Source of the DNA: Vombatus ursinus
Taxonomy: Eukaryota > Chordata > Mammalia > Diprotodontia > Vombatidae
NCBI RefSeq assembly: GCF_900497805.2
Contig: NW_020945064.1
Span: 8,885,708 to 8,949,707, forward strand
DNA: 64,000 bases
Direction: 5' to 3'
Shown: positions 9,216 through 19,500 of the stretch, piece after piece
Layout: every line of letters starts with the position of its first letter
How positions within the stretch are numbered: position 1 is the first letter of the stretch
Position numbers and translations under genes: made by a program
Notes under the pieces: model-generated
What the model saw: only the letters and a program-made list of their open reading frames with translations
The model's database searches: none
Told to the model about the DNA's origin: nothing

Positions 9216-10825
9216 TCCCCGATGTGCCCCTTCCTCCTGCCTCCTGCTACTTGTTGGCTGCGAAATGGATTGAAGCAGGTTTGCAAAGTGAATGAATGAA
9301 GCATTGGGGCATTCTAATAGGTGCCCTGGAGGCTGGTCCCATCCACAGCCTGTCTTGTCCTTCTTGTCCACCCCACCCCCAAACAGCTAAGCCTATAGGC
9401 TTGCCTTGTGTGATCCTCTGTGCCCTTATTCCATCCATCCTGCGGCCACAAGGGACCCCAGAGACACCTGGAAGTTCCCAGTTGTACCCCTCTAGCTCCC
9501 TGCTCTCCTCCAAGGCCCCTCCTATGCCTAGTCAGGCCTTCACTCTAGCATCGCAGGGATATTAAATCCACATATCAACTGAGCCATTCACCTCCCCCCA
9601 GCCCAGTTCCAGCTTTATGCTGCCACTTCTCCATCGCTGTCCTCCTGGTCACAAGTGTGATGGACCCTCACTAAATTTCAGGAGGCAGGAGAGGAAGGGG
9701 CCTTTGTCTTTAAACCTGATGCTTGGCCCTGGCATGCCACAGGTGGCACAGGGTCATTCTACCAGTGCCCCTCAGGGTGGCACCCTCATGCTTCTGGGCC
9801 CAGGAAGTCCCAGAGCCGGAGGCCCAGAGCCTGGTGAGAGCTCCCAAGGGAGGGCACTGGTAATGGCACTTGGAGAGGGCACTCGTGAGGGCGCTGGCAG
9901 AGGGGCGCTGGTGGCAGCCCTGTGCCATACTGCTCATCTTCACAAGCCTGCCTTTGAGCAGCTCAGCCAGCTGGGAAATGATCTTTGGCTAAAATTAGTT
10001 CCTGAGCATGTGATATTCCTGGAAGAATCATTGTTAAAATGCACAACAGTACGTGCAGCCTTTACGCTTTGATTCCAATGTCCCTGTTCCTCTTATTCTT
10101 TTCCTGGGACTTCTAAGGCCCCAGAGCTAGCCAGCCCCAAGTCTTCCCTGCCTGCCTCCTGCACCCATAGGCCAACTACCTCATTCAAGGTCTGAAGGGA
10201 TTGGGGATAGAATAAAACACTCTGTGGGAATTGTAAGCAATTTAGCCTCCAACCTGGCTCATGCAGAAATTAAAAGGTGGAGAATTCCTTCACAGCAGGG
10301 TCACTGAACTATAGGGACCCCATTCACTCAGGACTCTCAACACTTATGCAAAATGGGCTGGGGCTCCTAACAAACACAAAAGACCCATATTTAGTTGTCA
10401 GGATGGTTCATCAAGTAACAGGTGCCTATGTTTTCCCACCACTGTCCTGGCTGCTGGACATTGTCCCATCCAGCCCAAGCCTGTCCAGGGCTGCTCTGGC
10501 TCAAGGCCCAGACTATGGTGAAGTCGACCTCAACATCAGGTTTGGGTTTGGGAATGCTGGCCTTGTAAAGGCTTCTAAAAAGAAACAGAAAAGACACCAA
10601 TGGTGGAAAGACCAAGGAAGGAACAAATTAAACACAAGATAATGATGCATCATCTAAAACATCACTTCAAGAGCAGATAGAGAATTGGAAAGGTCTCTGA
10701 GCAGAAGATTCTGTATGGGTGAGGGCCTAAGGATCTGTAAAAGTGGTTGGAATGAGGCTGGGTTAAACTATTTGGTCCAGGAGCCAGGGTGGGATTGTAA
10801 GAAAGAGGTGAGCTTGGGATTAAGT
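9216..10825. other. Unique, partly GC-rich intronic sequence
   Basis: About 1.6 kb with no firm repeat. A G-rich stretch at 9850-9920 repeats 'gagggcactggtaatggcac'-like words imperfectly. A 151-codon open frame at 9617-10072 shows no domain and is not called. Confidence 0.5.
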
Positions 10826-10826
10826 G

Positions 10827-10924
<98 letters not shown>

Positions 10925-11075
10925 GAAGGAAGGAAGAAGGAAGAAAGAAAGAAAGAGGAAGGAAGGAAGGAAGGAAAGAAAGAAGGAAAGAGCAGAGAGG
11001 GATAGGAAAGAAGGAAGAAAAGAGAAAGGAAGACAGGGAAGAATGGAGAAAGGAAGAAGGAAAAGAAAAGATAAT
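10826..11075 (+). repeat. (GAAA)n tract grading into GAAG/GGAA
   Basis: About 98 bp of nearly pure aaag at 10826-10925, then degenerate aagg/gaaa to 11075. The strand is entirely purine-rich. Confidence 0.98.
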
Positions 11076-11079
11076 CATT

Positions 11080-11310
11080 AAAATAAGTAAACAAGTTCAG
11101 AAAAAGGATACAAAGAAACAGGATTCATCCAGTTACTACTTATTAAATTTAATGTATCCTCTTCAAAAACAAAAAAGTATGTAAAAGGAATGGATGGTTT
11201 TATCTGCAGTTCTCTTCTTTCTTCTCTATGTATTTAAAGGTCTGTGTTTAATGACTGTCAAATTCATCATAAAAGGATGAAGAGGAGAAAGCCTGGGTGG
11301 TGGGGAGAGG
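11080..11310. other. Unassigned intronic sequence
   Basis: No repeat family recognised. The words near 11120-11160 look repeat-like, but I cannot name the family. Confidence 0.4.
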
Positions 11311-11320
11311 GCAGTGCAAT

Positions 11321-11470
11321 GGGGGTTTTTTGGGGGGTGAGGCAATCGGGGTTAAGTGACTTGCCCAGGATCACACAGCTAGTGAGTGTTATGTGCCTGA
11401 GGTCACATTTGAACTCAGGTCCTCCTGATTCAGGGCCGGTGCTCTATCCACTGCACCATATCGCTGCCCC
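11321..11470 (-). mobile_element. Marsupial tRNA-derived SINE (WSINE1/SINE1_MD type)
   Basis: Antisense copy with a T/G-rich tail, 'gttaagtgacttgcccagga', 'tttgaactcaggtcctcctg' and a head ending 'gctgcccc'. The 8-bp target repeat agtgcaat is at 11313 and 11472. Confidence 0.95.
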
Positions 11471-11598
11471 AAGTGCAATAGTTTGAAAACTTTGTCTCTG
11501 ACTTGCCAGCATGGGCCCACTCGGGCCTGCCCCAACGTGGATTCTCCAGGCTGCCCGAGTTCTCTGCCCACCGAGAAGACCCAGACAGGTGGTCTCTT

Positions 11599-11756
11599 TG
11601 GTTTTGTTTATTTGTTTGTTTTTTGGCAATTGGGGTTAAGTGACTTGCCCAGGGTCACACAGCTAGTAAGTGTCAAGTGTTTGATCTGAGGCCGGATTTG
11701 AACTCAGGTCCTCCTGACTTCAGGGCCTCTACCCACCGCTCCACTTAGCTGCCCCT
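11599..11756 (-). mobile_element. Marsupial tRNA-derived SINE (WSINE1 type)
   Basis: Full-length antisense copy. The 12-bp target repeat aggtggtctctt is exact at 11587-11598 and 11761-11772. Confidence 0.96.
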
Positions 11757-11919
11757 GGAGAGGTGGTCTCTTCAGAGTTCAGGTGCTTAGCTGTGTCTGG
11801 GGGCTGTATTTCTGAAAGCCCAAGGCCTTCCCAGTACAAAGAGGAGTGAGGCTAAAGGGTTAGAGCTTGTACGAACAAGGAGAGAGACTGTCAGGAAAGG
11901 GAAACACAGCACGGAGACA

Positions 11920-12010
11920 GTAGACATAGAATTAATCTTGGAGCCAGAAGAGTCCTGGGTTCAAGCCCTGCTACTGACACACCTACGTGACCCATCCAGA
12001 ATAAGTCAAA
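11920..12010 (+). mobile_element. MIR 5' half
   Basis: 'cttggagccagaagagtcct' and 'gggttcaagccctgctactg'. Confidence 0.65.
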
Positions 12011-12147
12011 CCAACAAGCCTTTATTAAGCAGGGTTAAATCCCTTAATGTCTCAGGGCCCCACCCATAATTGTAGGACAGTGGGTTAGTCTCTAAAACCA
12101 TGCATTACAGATCTTCATTAGGTAGAGGAAAAGTCACAACTAAATCA

Positions 12148-12330
12148 GGGTGGAAAGGGCCTCATACGGGCTCTGGTTCAACCCCCTCCTTTTTGATGGG
12201 AACACTGAAGCCCAAGGAGGTGACGTGACTTGTCCAGGATCACACGTTGTCCTTGTCAGAGGCAGAATTTGAACCCAGATCCCCTGACTCGAACACCATT
12301 GTTCCTCCTGCTGTACGGTGCTGCCTCCCT
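12148..12330 (-). mobile_element. MIR CORE-SINE
   Basis: 'gacttgtccaggatcacacg', 'aatttgaacccagatcccct' and 'gtacggtgctgcct', antisense. Confidence 0.8.
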
Positions 12331-12664
12331 CCCCGAGCAGTCGTTGCCCTAAGAAGGGAGGCCTGGGTACCTCCTCCCAACAGGGAGCTCAGACCGTGAG
12401 TGCCGAGAAGTATGCACATGTGTGTGTTCATGGACACACACGCAAAAATGCATGATGTGGAGGGTGGGGGGTGGGCGCCAAGGCAGCGCTAACGATCCAG
12501 GCGGATGAACACCAGACACTGTTCTGGGCTGCTCACTCCCAACCCAGGAATTAAAAATGCCATCAGAAGGTGCTGACAGACCCACAAATCTGTTTGGTTC
12601 TACCAGGAACAAGAATCTTCTGCAACGTACAAGGAAAGGAAGGGCCAGCTGTGATGAGGACAAC
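12331..12664. other. Unique intronic sequence
   Basis: About 330 bp without recognised features. Confidence 0.45.
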
Positions 12665-13402
12665 GTACAGCTTTATACACATACCACACACACGCACGCA
12701 CATGTATACACATGCACAAACACACAAACACGTGCATACAATATACACATGCATACACACAAACGCAGGCACATGCACACACATATACACGTACTGCACA
12801 CATACAAGTAAACACACAAATATATGCACATGTGCACACAATACACACAAATATCCATGCATACACACAAATATGTGCACTCACAATACACACACCCAAA
12901 CACATACATGTGCAATGCAACAACGCACACACACTTACACAGCCCACGCATATACACACACAATACACACACATGCACACACATATACACGTACTGCACA
13001 CATACAAATAAACACACAAATACATACACATGTACACACAATACACACAAATATGCACACAAACATATGCACTCACAATACACACACCCAAACATATACA
13101 TGTGCAAAAAACAATGCACACACATGGTTTCTACATGCACACATGCACTCACACATNNNNNNNNNNACATACATTAACACAATGCACATGCACACACAGC
13201 ACACACATAAACACAATGAACACCGCACGCATACACATGTATAGACATGTGCACACACATTTACACAAACACATTTGCACACCAAAGCATATGCACTAAC
13301 ACACATGCACACGCGCACACACATGCACACGATACAATGTACACATGTACACACACAAGCACACACACTAACACACACATACACACACACACATACATGT
13401 GG
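12665..13402 (+). repeat. CA-rich array with a 192-200-bp higher-order unit
   Basis: Interrupted cacaca/catata repeats over about 740 bp. A unit with 'cgtactgcacacatacaa', 'taaacacacaaata' and 'tcacaatacacacacccaaa' occurs twice (gtactg at 12791 and 12991; tcacaatacacac at 12881 and 13073). It contains the assembly gap. Long open frames in both strands here are compositional artefacts. Confidence 0.95.
13157..13166. other. Assembly gap (10 N)
   Basis: Ten N inside the CA-rich array. The true length is unknown, so the array may be longer. Confidence 1.
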
Positions 13403-13600
13403 TCTGGACGTACCCTTCGGAGGTAGGAGAGGCAGAGAGGGTCTGAGAGCAGACCCCAGAAGCTGGGATTAGCAGAACCTGATGCCATGGGTGATGATGA
13501 GGATGGACTGCCCGGCCAATGCCTTGGCAGTCTCTCCGATGGCCCTTCGCCCCACTGGCCTCCTGCCCCCGATGCCCGCCCCAGGTCCCAGCCAACTCAC

Positions 13601-13725
13601 CATTTTCCCTGTGCTGGAAGGAAGGCGAGAAGTCTTTGGCAGTGATCCTGGCCATCCGGGCTTCTTCTTGAGCTTTCTGAGCCGCAGTGAGGGCTGCCTC
13701 CGCCTTGGCTCGGGAGTGGGAGGTC
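13601..13725 (-). CDS. JPH3: JPH3 internal exon: helical linker (exon 3 by the human exon order)
   Basis: This 125-nt exon encodes 41 complete residues (TSHSRAKAEAALTAAQKAQE...AKDFSPSFQHREN) plus one base of a following glycine codon. Junctophilins bridge the plasma membrane and the endoplasmic reticulum: N-terminal MORN repeats bind the plasma membrane, a helix spans the cleft, and a C-terminal segment anchors in the ER. JPH3 is the brain-enriched paralogue. The Ala/Glu/Lys-rich stretch matches the helical segment of JPH3 as I remember it. The ending FSPSFQHREN is the JPH3 form; JPH1 has a different one (LSPDFYQPG). The acceptor is a pyrimidine-rich tract ending tatgcag at 13726-13732 and the donor is gtgagt at 13595-13600. 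The first base completes a codon from the upstream exon, which is not in the window. The junction to the next exon restores Gly as G|GA. Identification is from recall, without alignment. Confidence 0.95.
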
Positions 13726-13759
13726 CTGCATAAGTGAGAGCAACAGGGGAGATGGGTGA

Positions 13760-13965
13760 AGCACATTCCAGAGCTGCGGATGGAGAAGGGACCTCACAGG
13801 CCGTGCAGTCCAGCCTCTGGCTGAGCAGGGATTCCCTGCAGGATAACCAGAGGAGCAGGGGTCATTCAGTGAGGGAGCCCCCAGCCTCAGGAGGTGGCCT
13901 GCTCCACTCTGGGGCAACTTTTTCCCAACATGGAACATCAACCCACTGCCCAACGCGAACAAAGA
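13760..13965 (-). mobile_element. L3/CR1-type LINE fragment
   Basis: 'gagaagggacctcacaggcc', 'agtccagcctctggctgagc' and 'ctgctccactctggggcaac' match the antisense L3 3' region. It starts about 35 bp from the acceptor of the 125-nt JPH3 exon. Confidence 0.65.
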
Positions 13966-13971
13966 AAACAG

Positions 13972-14153
13972 TCATAGAGTTAGAGCAGAGTCACGGAGTC
14001 CAGCTCATCACTTCATAGATTGAGAAACTGAGGCTCAGAAAGTTTAAGTGACTAGCCCAGGGCCACACAGCTGGTAAGTGGCAGGAGCAGAATCTGAACC
14101 AAGGTCCCTGATTCTGAGCCCTGCACTTTATCCACTATACCACACTGCACCCC
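13972..14153 (-). mobile_element. MIR CORE-SINE
   Basis: 'gactagcccagggccacaca', 'tctgaaccaaggtccctgat' and 'tatccactataccacactgc'. Confidence 0.85.
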
Positions 14154-14159
14154 CCTCAA

Positions 14160-14380
14160 TAATGATCATAGCTAACTAACATTGATCTCATGCATTAGTA
14201 TTTGCAAACTGCTTTACAAAAAAAAAGAGATTATGGAGAACCAGAAGGGATTGAGAGGCATCTGGTCCAACCCTGATATCCCACAGAGGAGGAAGCTGAG
14301 GCACGGAGGGTAAGGGGCTTGCCAGAGGTACCACAGGTGGTAAATGTCGAATGCTGCTTCTCTGCCCCTCAGTATGTCCA
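14160..14380 (-). mobile_element. Two adjoining MIR fragments
   Basis: 'aatgatcatagctaactaac' and 'tttgcaaactgctttacaaa', then 'ggaggaagctgaggcacgga'. Confidence 0.65.
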
Positions 14381-14687
14381 TGAATGGGATGGATGTGACT
14401 GTGGAGCCCAGACAGAAGCAGCAGCTGCTGCTGGTGGCCCTGGCACCTGTTGCAGGAAGGGCAGGGAGTGACGTGCTCCAAGAAGAGGATGTGAGCTCTC
14501 TCTTCTTGTAAAGAGGCCAGAAGTGAGAACGAAATCTGCACGTCAGGACAGACTCCCTGCCAGGACAGCACTGCCTCCTTCCCCAGGGTCTTACTGAGGG
14601 ATGTTTCCAAGAAAGAGCTGCTGAGAACCAAGGGACCCTCAAAAATCAGAGATTCCAAGCTAGAAGGGAGCTGAGCTCAGCTTCTCA
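14381..14687. other. Unique intronic sequence
   Basis: Contains cagcagctgctgctgg (14417-14432), a near-palindromic CAG/CTG patch. Nothing else recognised. Confidence 0.45.
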
Positions 14688-14840
14688 GTCAATCAGTCAA
14701 CAAGCATTCAATGAGCACCTACTCTGTGTCAGACACTGTGCTAAGTGCTAGCAAAGAACGATGTGAACATGGTTTCTGCCCCAAAGGGCCTTACATTCTA
14801 CTGGGAGAAGACAACATGCTGATAACCAGGCACATACTAT
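14688..14840 (-). mobile_element. LINE2 3' end
   Basis: 'caacaagcattcaatgagca', 'cagacactgtgctaagtgct' and 'agggccttacattctactgg'. The copy resumes at about 15615 beyond a microsatellite block. Confidence 0.85.
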
Positions 14841-15008
14841 CTATCGATCTATCTGCCCATCTATCTATCCATCCATCCATCCATCTAATCATCTATCAAT
14901 CTATTATTCACCTATTTATCATCCATCAATCTATCATCATCTATCAATCTACTCATCATTCATCTATGTTTCTATCATCTATCTTTACCATCCATCCCTC
15001 TATCTATA
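14838..15008 (+). repeat. (CTAT/CATC)n tetranucleotide repeat
   Basis: Imperfect ctat/catc/caat units, purest at 14868-14884 (catccatccatccatc). Confidence 0.95.
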
Positions 15009-15612
15009 CACACCTGTACATAATATATTCCATAGTGTGTGTATATATGTATATATTTGTGTCTGTGTATGTATGTGTGTATACACACACTATGGCATAC
15101 ATATTATATATACACACATACATATTATGGTATATATTATATATACACACTATGATATAATATATGATATCTTGATATGTATAATATATGTAGCATATAT
15201 GGTATATGCTATAGACAGATATGTATATTCTATATCTAATCACATCATATATATGATATAGTGTATATTACACATATACCATATAGTATATATTGCATAT
15301 ATACCATATAGTATACATGAGAGATATAGTATCATACATACCATATAATTGCTATATATGTGCACCATATAATGTATATGATATATATAGTATATGCTGT
15401 ATAGTATTATATAATTTCCAAATATCATATATAGTATATATTACATGCCTACCATATACACTATTTATTATATAGATTATACACCATATATTATATATGC
15501 ATATATACACACACCCACACCCACATATATATATATATACCCACACACCCACAGTCACATACACAACTCTCTCTCTCTCTCACACATACACACACACACA
15601 CACAGTATAGGA
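15009..15612. repeat. AT-rich palindromic block with CA runs
   Basis: About 430 bp of TATA/CATAT words, with 'accatatagtatatatt'-like units near 15277, 15305 and 15363. CA, TA and CT runs follow to 15604. Confidence 0.95.
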
Positions 15613-15735
15613 GAAGGCAGTAGTGGGGCAGGGGGTGCACCCCTTGCAGGGCTCCCTGGAGAAGGCAGTATTTGAACCGAGTCTTGAAGGAAGCCAGCAG
15701 GCAGAGGAGAGGAGGGAAAGCATTCCCTAAATCCA
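15613..15735 (-). mobile_element. LINE2 continuation beyond the microsatellite block
   Basis: 'accgagtcttgaaggaagcc' and 'ggagggaaagcattccctaa' fit the L2 antisense about 150-250 bp from its 3' end. Confidence 0.75.
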
Positions 15736-16125
15736 ATTTTCATTGAGCACAGCCTCGGAGATGTAAGGAACACAGAATTGCCATCTGACCTGATGGGTGG
15801 GGCGGGACAGATCTCTTCAGGGGCCCTAACAGTGAGTGAGGTATGTGAAATGATGCCATTGCCACCACCACCACCATCCTTACCAACATGCCAAGGTTGC
15901 TGTGAGGATAAAAGGAGCTGATACACTTGCCAATATTCTCTTACACTACACTAACTCTGCGTGAAACCTTTCTCCTGTCTGCTCTAGTTACCATCCCCCA
16001 AACACACAAGGAATGTTCCTACTTCTGCAGCATTGCTGATGTAAGTCCTCTGCATCCCCCATCTCCATCCTCTCTACTTACTTCTCTTGTTTTCTAGTCC
16101 CACCTATTTTTCAAGGCCTGTGCTT
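15736..16125. other. Unique intronic sequence
   Basis: About 390 bp, with a short (CCA)5 run at 15862-15877. No exon recognised. Confidence 0.45.
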
Positions 16126-16390
16126 AATAAAAATAAGAACGATAGCCAGCATTTATAGAATGCTTTAAGGTTTGCAAAGGCTTTACAAAAAAAAAAATCA
16201 TTTTAACCCAGCAACAACCCTGGGGGGCAGGTATTATTACCATTTTACAGACAAGGAAACTGAGTTTGACAGAAGTTAAGTGACGTGCCCAGGGTCACAC
16301 AACTAGTAAAATGTCCAAGGTCACATTTGAACTCAGGTCTTTGCTGTTCTGGGTCTAGGGCTCTATCCGCTTCACTACCTAGCTGCCTCA
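16126..16390 (-). mobile_element. MIR/THER1 CORE-SINE
   Basis: Near complete: 'gatagccagcatttatagaa', 'ttttacagacaaggaaactg', 'gcccagggtcacacaactag'. Confidence 0.9.
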
Positions 16391-16467
16391 AATAAGTCCT
16401 TTTTTCATGAAGCGATCCAGGAAAGGCCTAACCATTCTAGTCAACTTGTGAGGTTTTTTTCTTCTAA

Positions 16468-16665
16468 TTTAGAATGTCAGAGCTGGGAGGGCCCTTAGAA
16501 CACAGAACGTCAGAGGTCGAAGGACCCTCAGAACACAGAACGTGAGAGCTGGGAAGGCCGCCAGAACACAGAACATCAGAGCTGAGAGGGCCCTTGGAAC
16601 ACAGAATGTCAGAGCTGGGAAGGTCCAAACAAGACAGACAATTAGAGCCGGAAAGGAACTCAAAA
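16468..16665 (+). repeat. 33-bp minisatellite, six units
   Basis: Units begin at 16468, 16501, 16534, 16567, 16600 and 16633, core 'cacagaacgtcagagctggg'. The first and last units are more diverged. An open frame through it on the minus strand reflects the 3n period only. Confidence 0.95.
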
Positions 16666-17460
16666 ACCATCCAGTTCAAATTCTGGAGGCTACCCACTGA
16701 ACTGCTATTACAGCCAGACCTAGAATCAAAGTGTCATACATGGAAGCATGAAACTCACTTTTTAAAAAAATAGAGCTTCCATTTTCCCTCAGACAGTCCT
16801 ACAACGTGCAACTTGCCCCCACCCCCCACCCCCAAAAAAACAAAGGGCATATGGATCCCAGTAAATAGTTTATGAACGCACACTCACATAGGCTTATTGG
16901 CACCCAGCCCCCTACTCATGTACCAATCCTGGCACGCCTGCCTTACACATGTCTGTTCTACTCCCTCTGCAGCTCCTTGGAAGAATTCTGCCTCTTTGCC
17001 ACTGAGTTAAAGAAATCCAAACACTTCCTAACATAGGCTTCCATTTCTTATTAGGAAACCTACTGGGAATAACAACAAAAAGGCTCTCACATGTCGTCCT
17101 GCTTTTTCTGAGTTTCCTGTAATTTTGCCTGAATGAGGAGAGGGAGGGCTGGCCAAGCAGCAGAATGCTCGGCAGGGTTGATTCCCAGGAGGGCCCTGGC
17201 CGGGCCAGACAGAACTATTCCCTGCATTCCACGGGTGGCTGTGGACATGGCACCCAAAGCCCGGGGCAGGATCTCCCTCTCTGACTTCTGTCCCGTTAAG
17301 CCCAGAGCCCGGACCACCACATTTGGAGCAACCCCTACTTGCGGGGCACTCCAGGCTCCCTGACCCTTGGTTATTCACACTGTTACGGGTGCTGTGGCTA
17401 CTTCTGAGGCCTCACTAGGACAAAACCTCTACCAACCACTTGGATCAAGTCTAACCATTA
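16666..17460. other. Unique intronic sequence, GC-rich at 17120-17370
   Basis: No recognised repeat apart from a C-rich run (16817-16832). The GC-rich part has no convincing exon. Confidence 0.5.
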
Positions 17461-18020
17461 GTCTATCAGTCAGTCAACAAGCATTTATTAAGTGCTTACT
17501 ATGTACCCTAAGTGCTGGGGATCTAAAGAAAGGCAAAAAACAGTCCCTACCCTCAAGAAACTCAGAGGGCAGACAACATGAAAACAACTCTGTACCAACA
17601 AGATACCGACAAGCTAAACTGGAGATAACTAGTACATGTATGTTATACACAGAATAAATTAAAGATTATCTGAAGGGGGTGAAACTCTAGTAGCTGGGGG
17701 GGGGGATGCATTTAGGGAGGGAGGAAGACCAGGAAAGGCTTCTTGTAGAAGGTGGGACTTGAGCTAAGTCTTGAAGGAAACCAGAGAAATTAAGATGAGC
17801 TAGAGATGGGCAGCCCAGGCATGGGGGTAGCCAATGCAAAGGCTGGGAGATGGGAGATGGGAGGAGTGCGGAGTATGAGGAACTAAAAGTAGGTCAGTGT
17901 GGCTGAATTGCACAGATCATGGAGGGGAGTTAAGTATAAGAAGACTGGAAGGGCAGGCAGGGGGCAGATTGCAAAGGGACTAAATGCCAAACAGAAGGCT
18001 CTCTGGATCAGAGATCCACC
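17461..18020 (-). mobile_element. LINE2 3' region, about 560 bp
   Basis: 'cagtcaacaagcatttatta', 'caaaaaacagtccctaccct', 'gctaagtcttgaaggaaacc' and 'gccaaacagaaggctctctg' in antisense L2 order. Confidence 0.9.
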
Positions 18021-18268
18021 GGGGGCAATGGCAAAACTTCACATAGGAAGGAGTGATCTTCCCTACTCCCTCGACCCCAAATGGTCCTGGCCATATTACC
18101 TTGTGCCATCTTGAGTGCAGAGCCTCCTTATCAAAGCCAAACGGAAGGGAGCCATTTTCCCCCACTTCAGCTCTTGCTCCCTCTTTCTCACCCCTCTTCC
18201 GCCTCCCCTGCCCAGCACCAGGATTTTCTTGTCACCCTGCTCCCCTATTTCCCAAGTTTCAAAGGAAT
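18021..18268. other. Unique intronic sequence
   Basis: Pyrimidine-rich at 18160-18245. No repeat recognised. Confidence 0.4.
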
Positions 18269-18432
18269 GTGATAAGGGAGGCAGAACAGTAGAGTTGGAA
18301 GTCGTGGGTTTTACACTTGACATTGTCTCTGAGTAGCCATGAGATGTTGGGCAAATCATTCCTTTGGTCTTCTATGGACCTGAATTTCCTCATCTGTGAA
18401 ACTAAAGACTTAGGTGGTATGGAGGTAGGTAG
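18269..18432 (+). mobile_element. MIR CORE-SINE, diverged
   Basis: 'gatgttgggcaaatcattcc' and 'gaatttcctcatctgtgaaa'. Confidence 0.7.
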
Positions 18433-18483
18433 CATCAAGCACATTGTCTGCTCCATCTTTCTTGTGATGAAGAAAAACGATTA

Positions 18484-18484
<1 letters not shown>

Positions 18485-18521
<37 letters not shown>
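18485..18521 (+). repeat. (CA)18 microsatellite
   Basis: Uninterrupted CA run. Confidence 0.98.
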
Positions 18522-18523
<2 letters not shown>

Positions 18524-18538
18524 TCCAATACAGAAAGG

Positions 18539-18633
18539 TGACTCATTCTGCCATCATGAGTAGTGACCATCTCACTGATTATTTAAGCATCCCTTTATTT
18601 CTTTCAAGGATGTTCTGTATTTAGGGCAGCTAG
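18539..18633 (+). repeat. 95-bp duplicate of 21546-21633
   Basis: Shares 'ccatctca-tgattatttaagc', 'ccctttatttctttcaag' and 'atgttctgtattt' with the other copy, and ends in the first ten bases of a WSINE (gggcagctag). Confidence 0.85.
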
Positions 18634-19007
18634 CACCTCTCTTTTATGATGGGGTAGGTGTGTTTCCTCAGCTCTTTCTTAGGACCTTCGCTGGGTTTCC
18701 ATTTCCCAAAGCTCTGCTTCCTTTTCGCTAGCCTTTCATTTACATTGTAATCATGGTACATGATGTTCTCTGGGCTCGATCTACCTTGTTTCACCTCATT
18801 TCATGAAGATCCTCCAACATTTCTCTGAATTCCTCATATTTGTCATTTTGTGCTGCCCAATTATATTCCATTGCATCATTTAAGCCGTTCCTCGATTGCT
18901 GGGCACCCATTTTGTTTCCTTTGTTACCACAAAGAGTGTGGCTATGAATATTTTGTCACGTAATGAACCTGTCTTTGACTTGCCTGGGGTACATATCTGG
19001 TAACAGA

Positions 19008-19276
19008 ATTATTATTAATGACAACTAGCATTTATATAGCACTTAAAGGTTTGCAGAATGTTTTACTAATAATATCTCATTTAATCCTCACAATAACCTT
19101 GGGAGGCAAGTGCTATTAATATCCCCATTTTACAGATAAGGAAACTGAGGCAGAGAGACTTGTGAAGCAATTTGTCCAGGGTCACACAGCCAGTAAGTAT
19201 CTGAAGATAGATTTGAATTCAGGTCTTCCAGACTTGAGTTCCAGCTCTTTATCTACTGTGCCACTTTGCTGCCTCA
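19008..19276 (-). mobile_element. MIR/THER1 CORE-SINE inside L1
   Basis: Full order: 'gacaactagcatttatatag', 'taatcctcacaataaccttg', 'ttttacagataaggaaactg', 'tctactgtgccactttgctg'. Confidence 0.93.
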
Positions 19277-19362
19277 AAAGTATGGAACGTTTTGTCATTC
19301 TTTTAAAAAAAAATACCTCTTCCATCATAATGGCAAATGAAATCAAGAAAGTCTGAAGCTGG

Positions 19363-19500
19363 GGCAGCTAGGTGGCACAGTGGATAGAGCACTGGCTCTG
19401 GAATCAGGAGGACCTGAGTTTAAATCTGGTCTCAGACACTTACTGTGTGACCCTAAGCAAGTCACAACCCCAATTACCTCCAAAAAAGAGGCAGAGAGAA
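19363..19500 (+). mobile_element. Marsupial tRNA-derived SINE (WSINE1 type) inside L1
   Basis: 'ggggcagctaggtggcacag' head and 'gggcaagtcac'-type core. Imperfect target repeats (aagtctgaagct / aagcttgaagct) flank it. Confidence 0.93.

Larger units (their letters stand above)
6781..13600 (-). other. JPH3: JPH3 intron between the two coding exons
   Basis: A 6.8-kb intron bounded by gtgagt (donor, 13595-13600) and a pyrimidine tract ending aag (acceptor, 6781-6783). It carries MIR, MAR1, WSINE and L2 copies, a GAAA tract and a large CA-rich array. No further coding exon is recognisable. Confidence 0.9.

Noticed and set aside
9617-10072. 151-codon plus-strand open frame
   Set aside because: Lies in GC-rich intron antisense to JPH3. 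No domain, low-complexity glycine-rich wording, no splice context recognised.
10662-11094. Lys/Glu-repeat and Phe/Leu/Ser-repeat open frames
   Set aside because: Produced by the GAAA tract.
12563-13390. Several long open frames on both strands with Cys/Val or His/Thr repeats
   Set aside because: They are translations of the CA-rich array and include N bases. No coding signal.
14417-14432. CAG/CTG patch, considered because human JPH3 carries the disease-linked CTG repeat
   Set aside because: Only a short interrupted patch. The human repeat lies near exon 1/2A, outside the region covered here.
16468-16665. Regularly spaced repeats, superficially CRISPR-like
   Set aside because: Units are contiguous without spacers, in a mammalian intron. 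A minisatellite.
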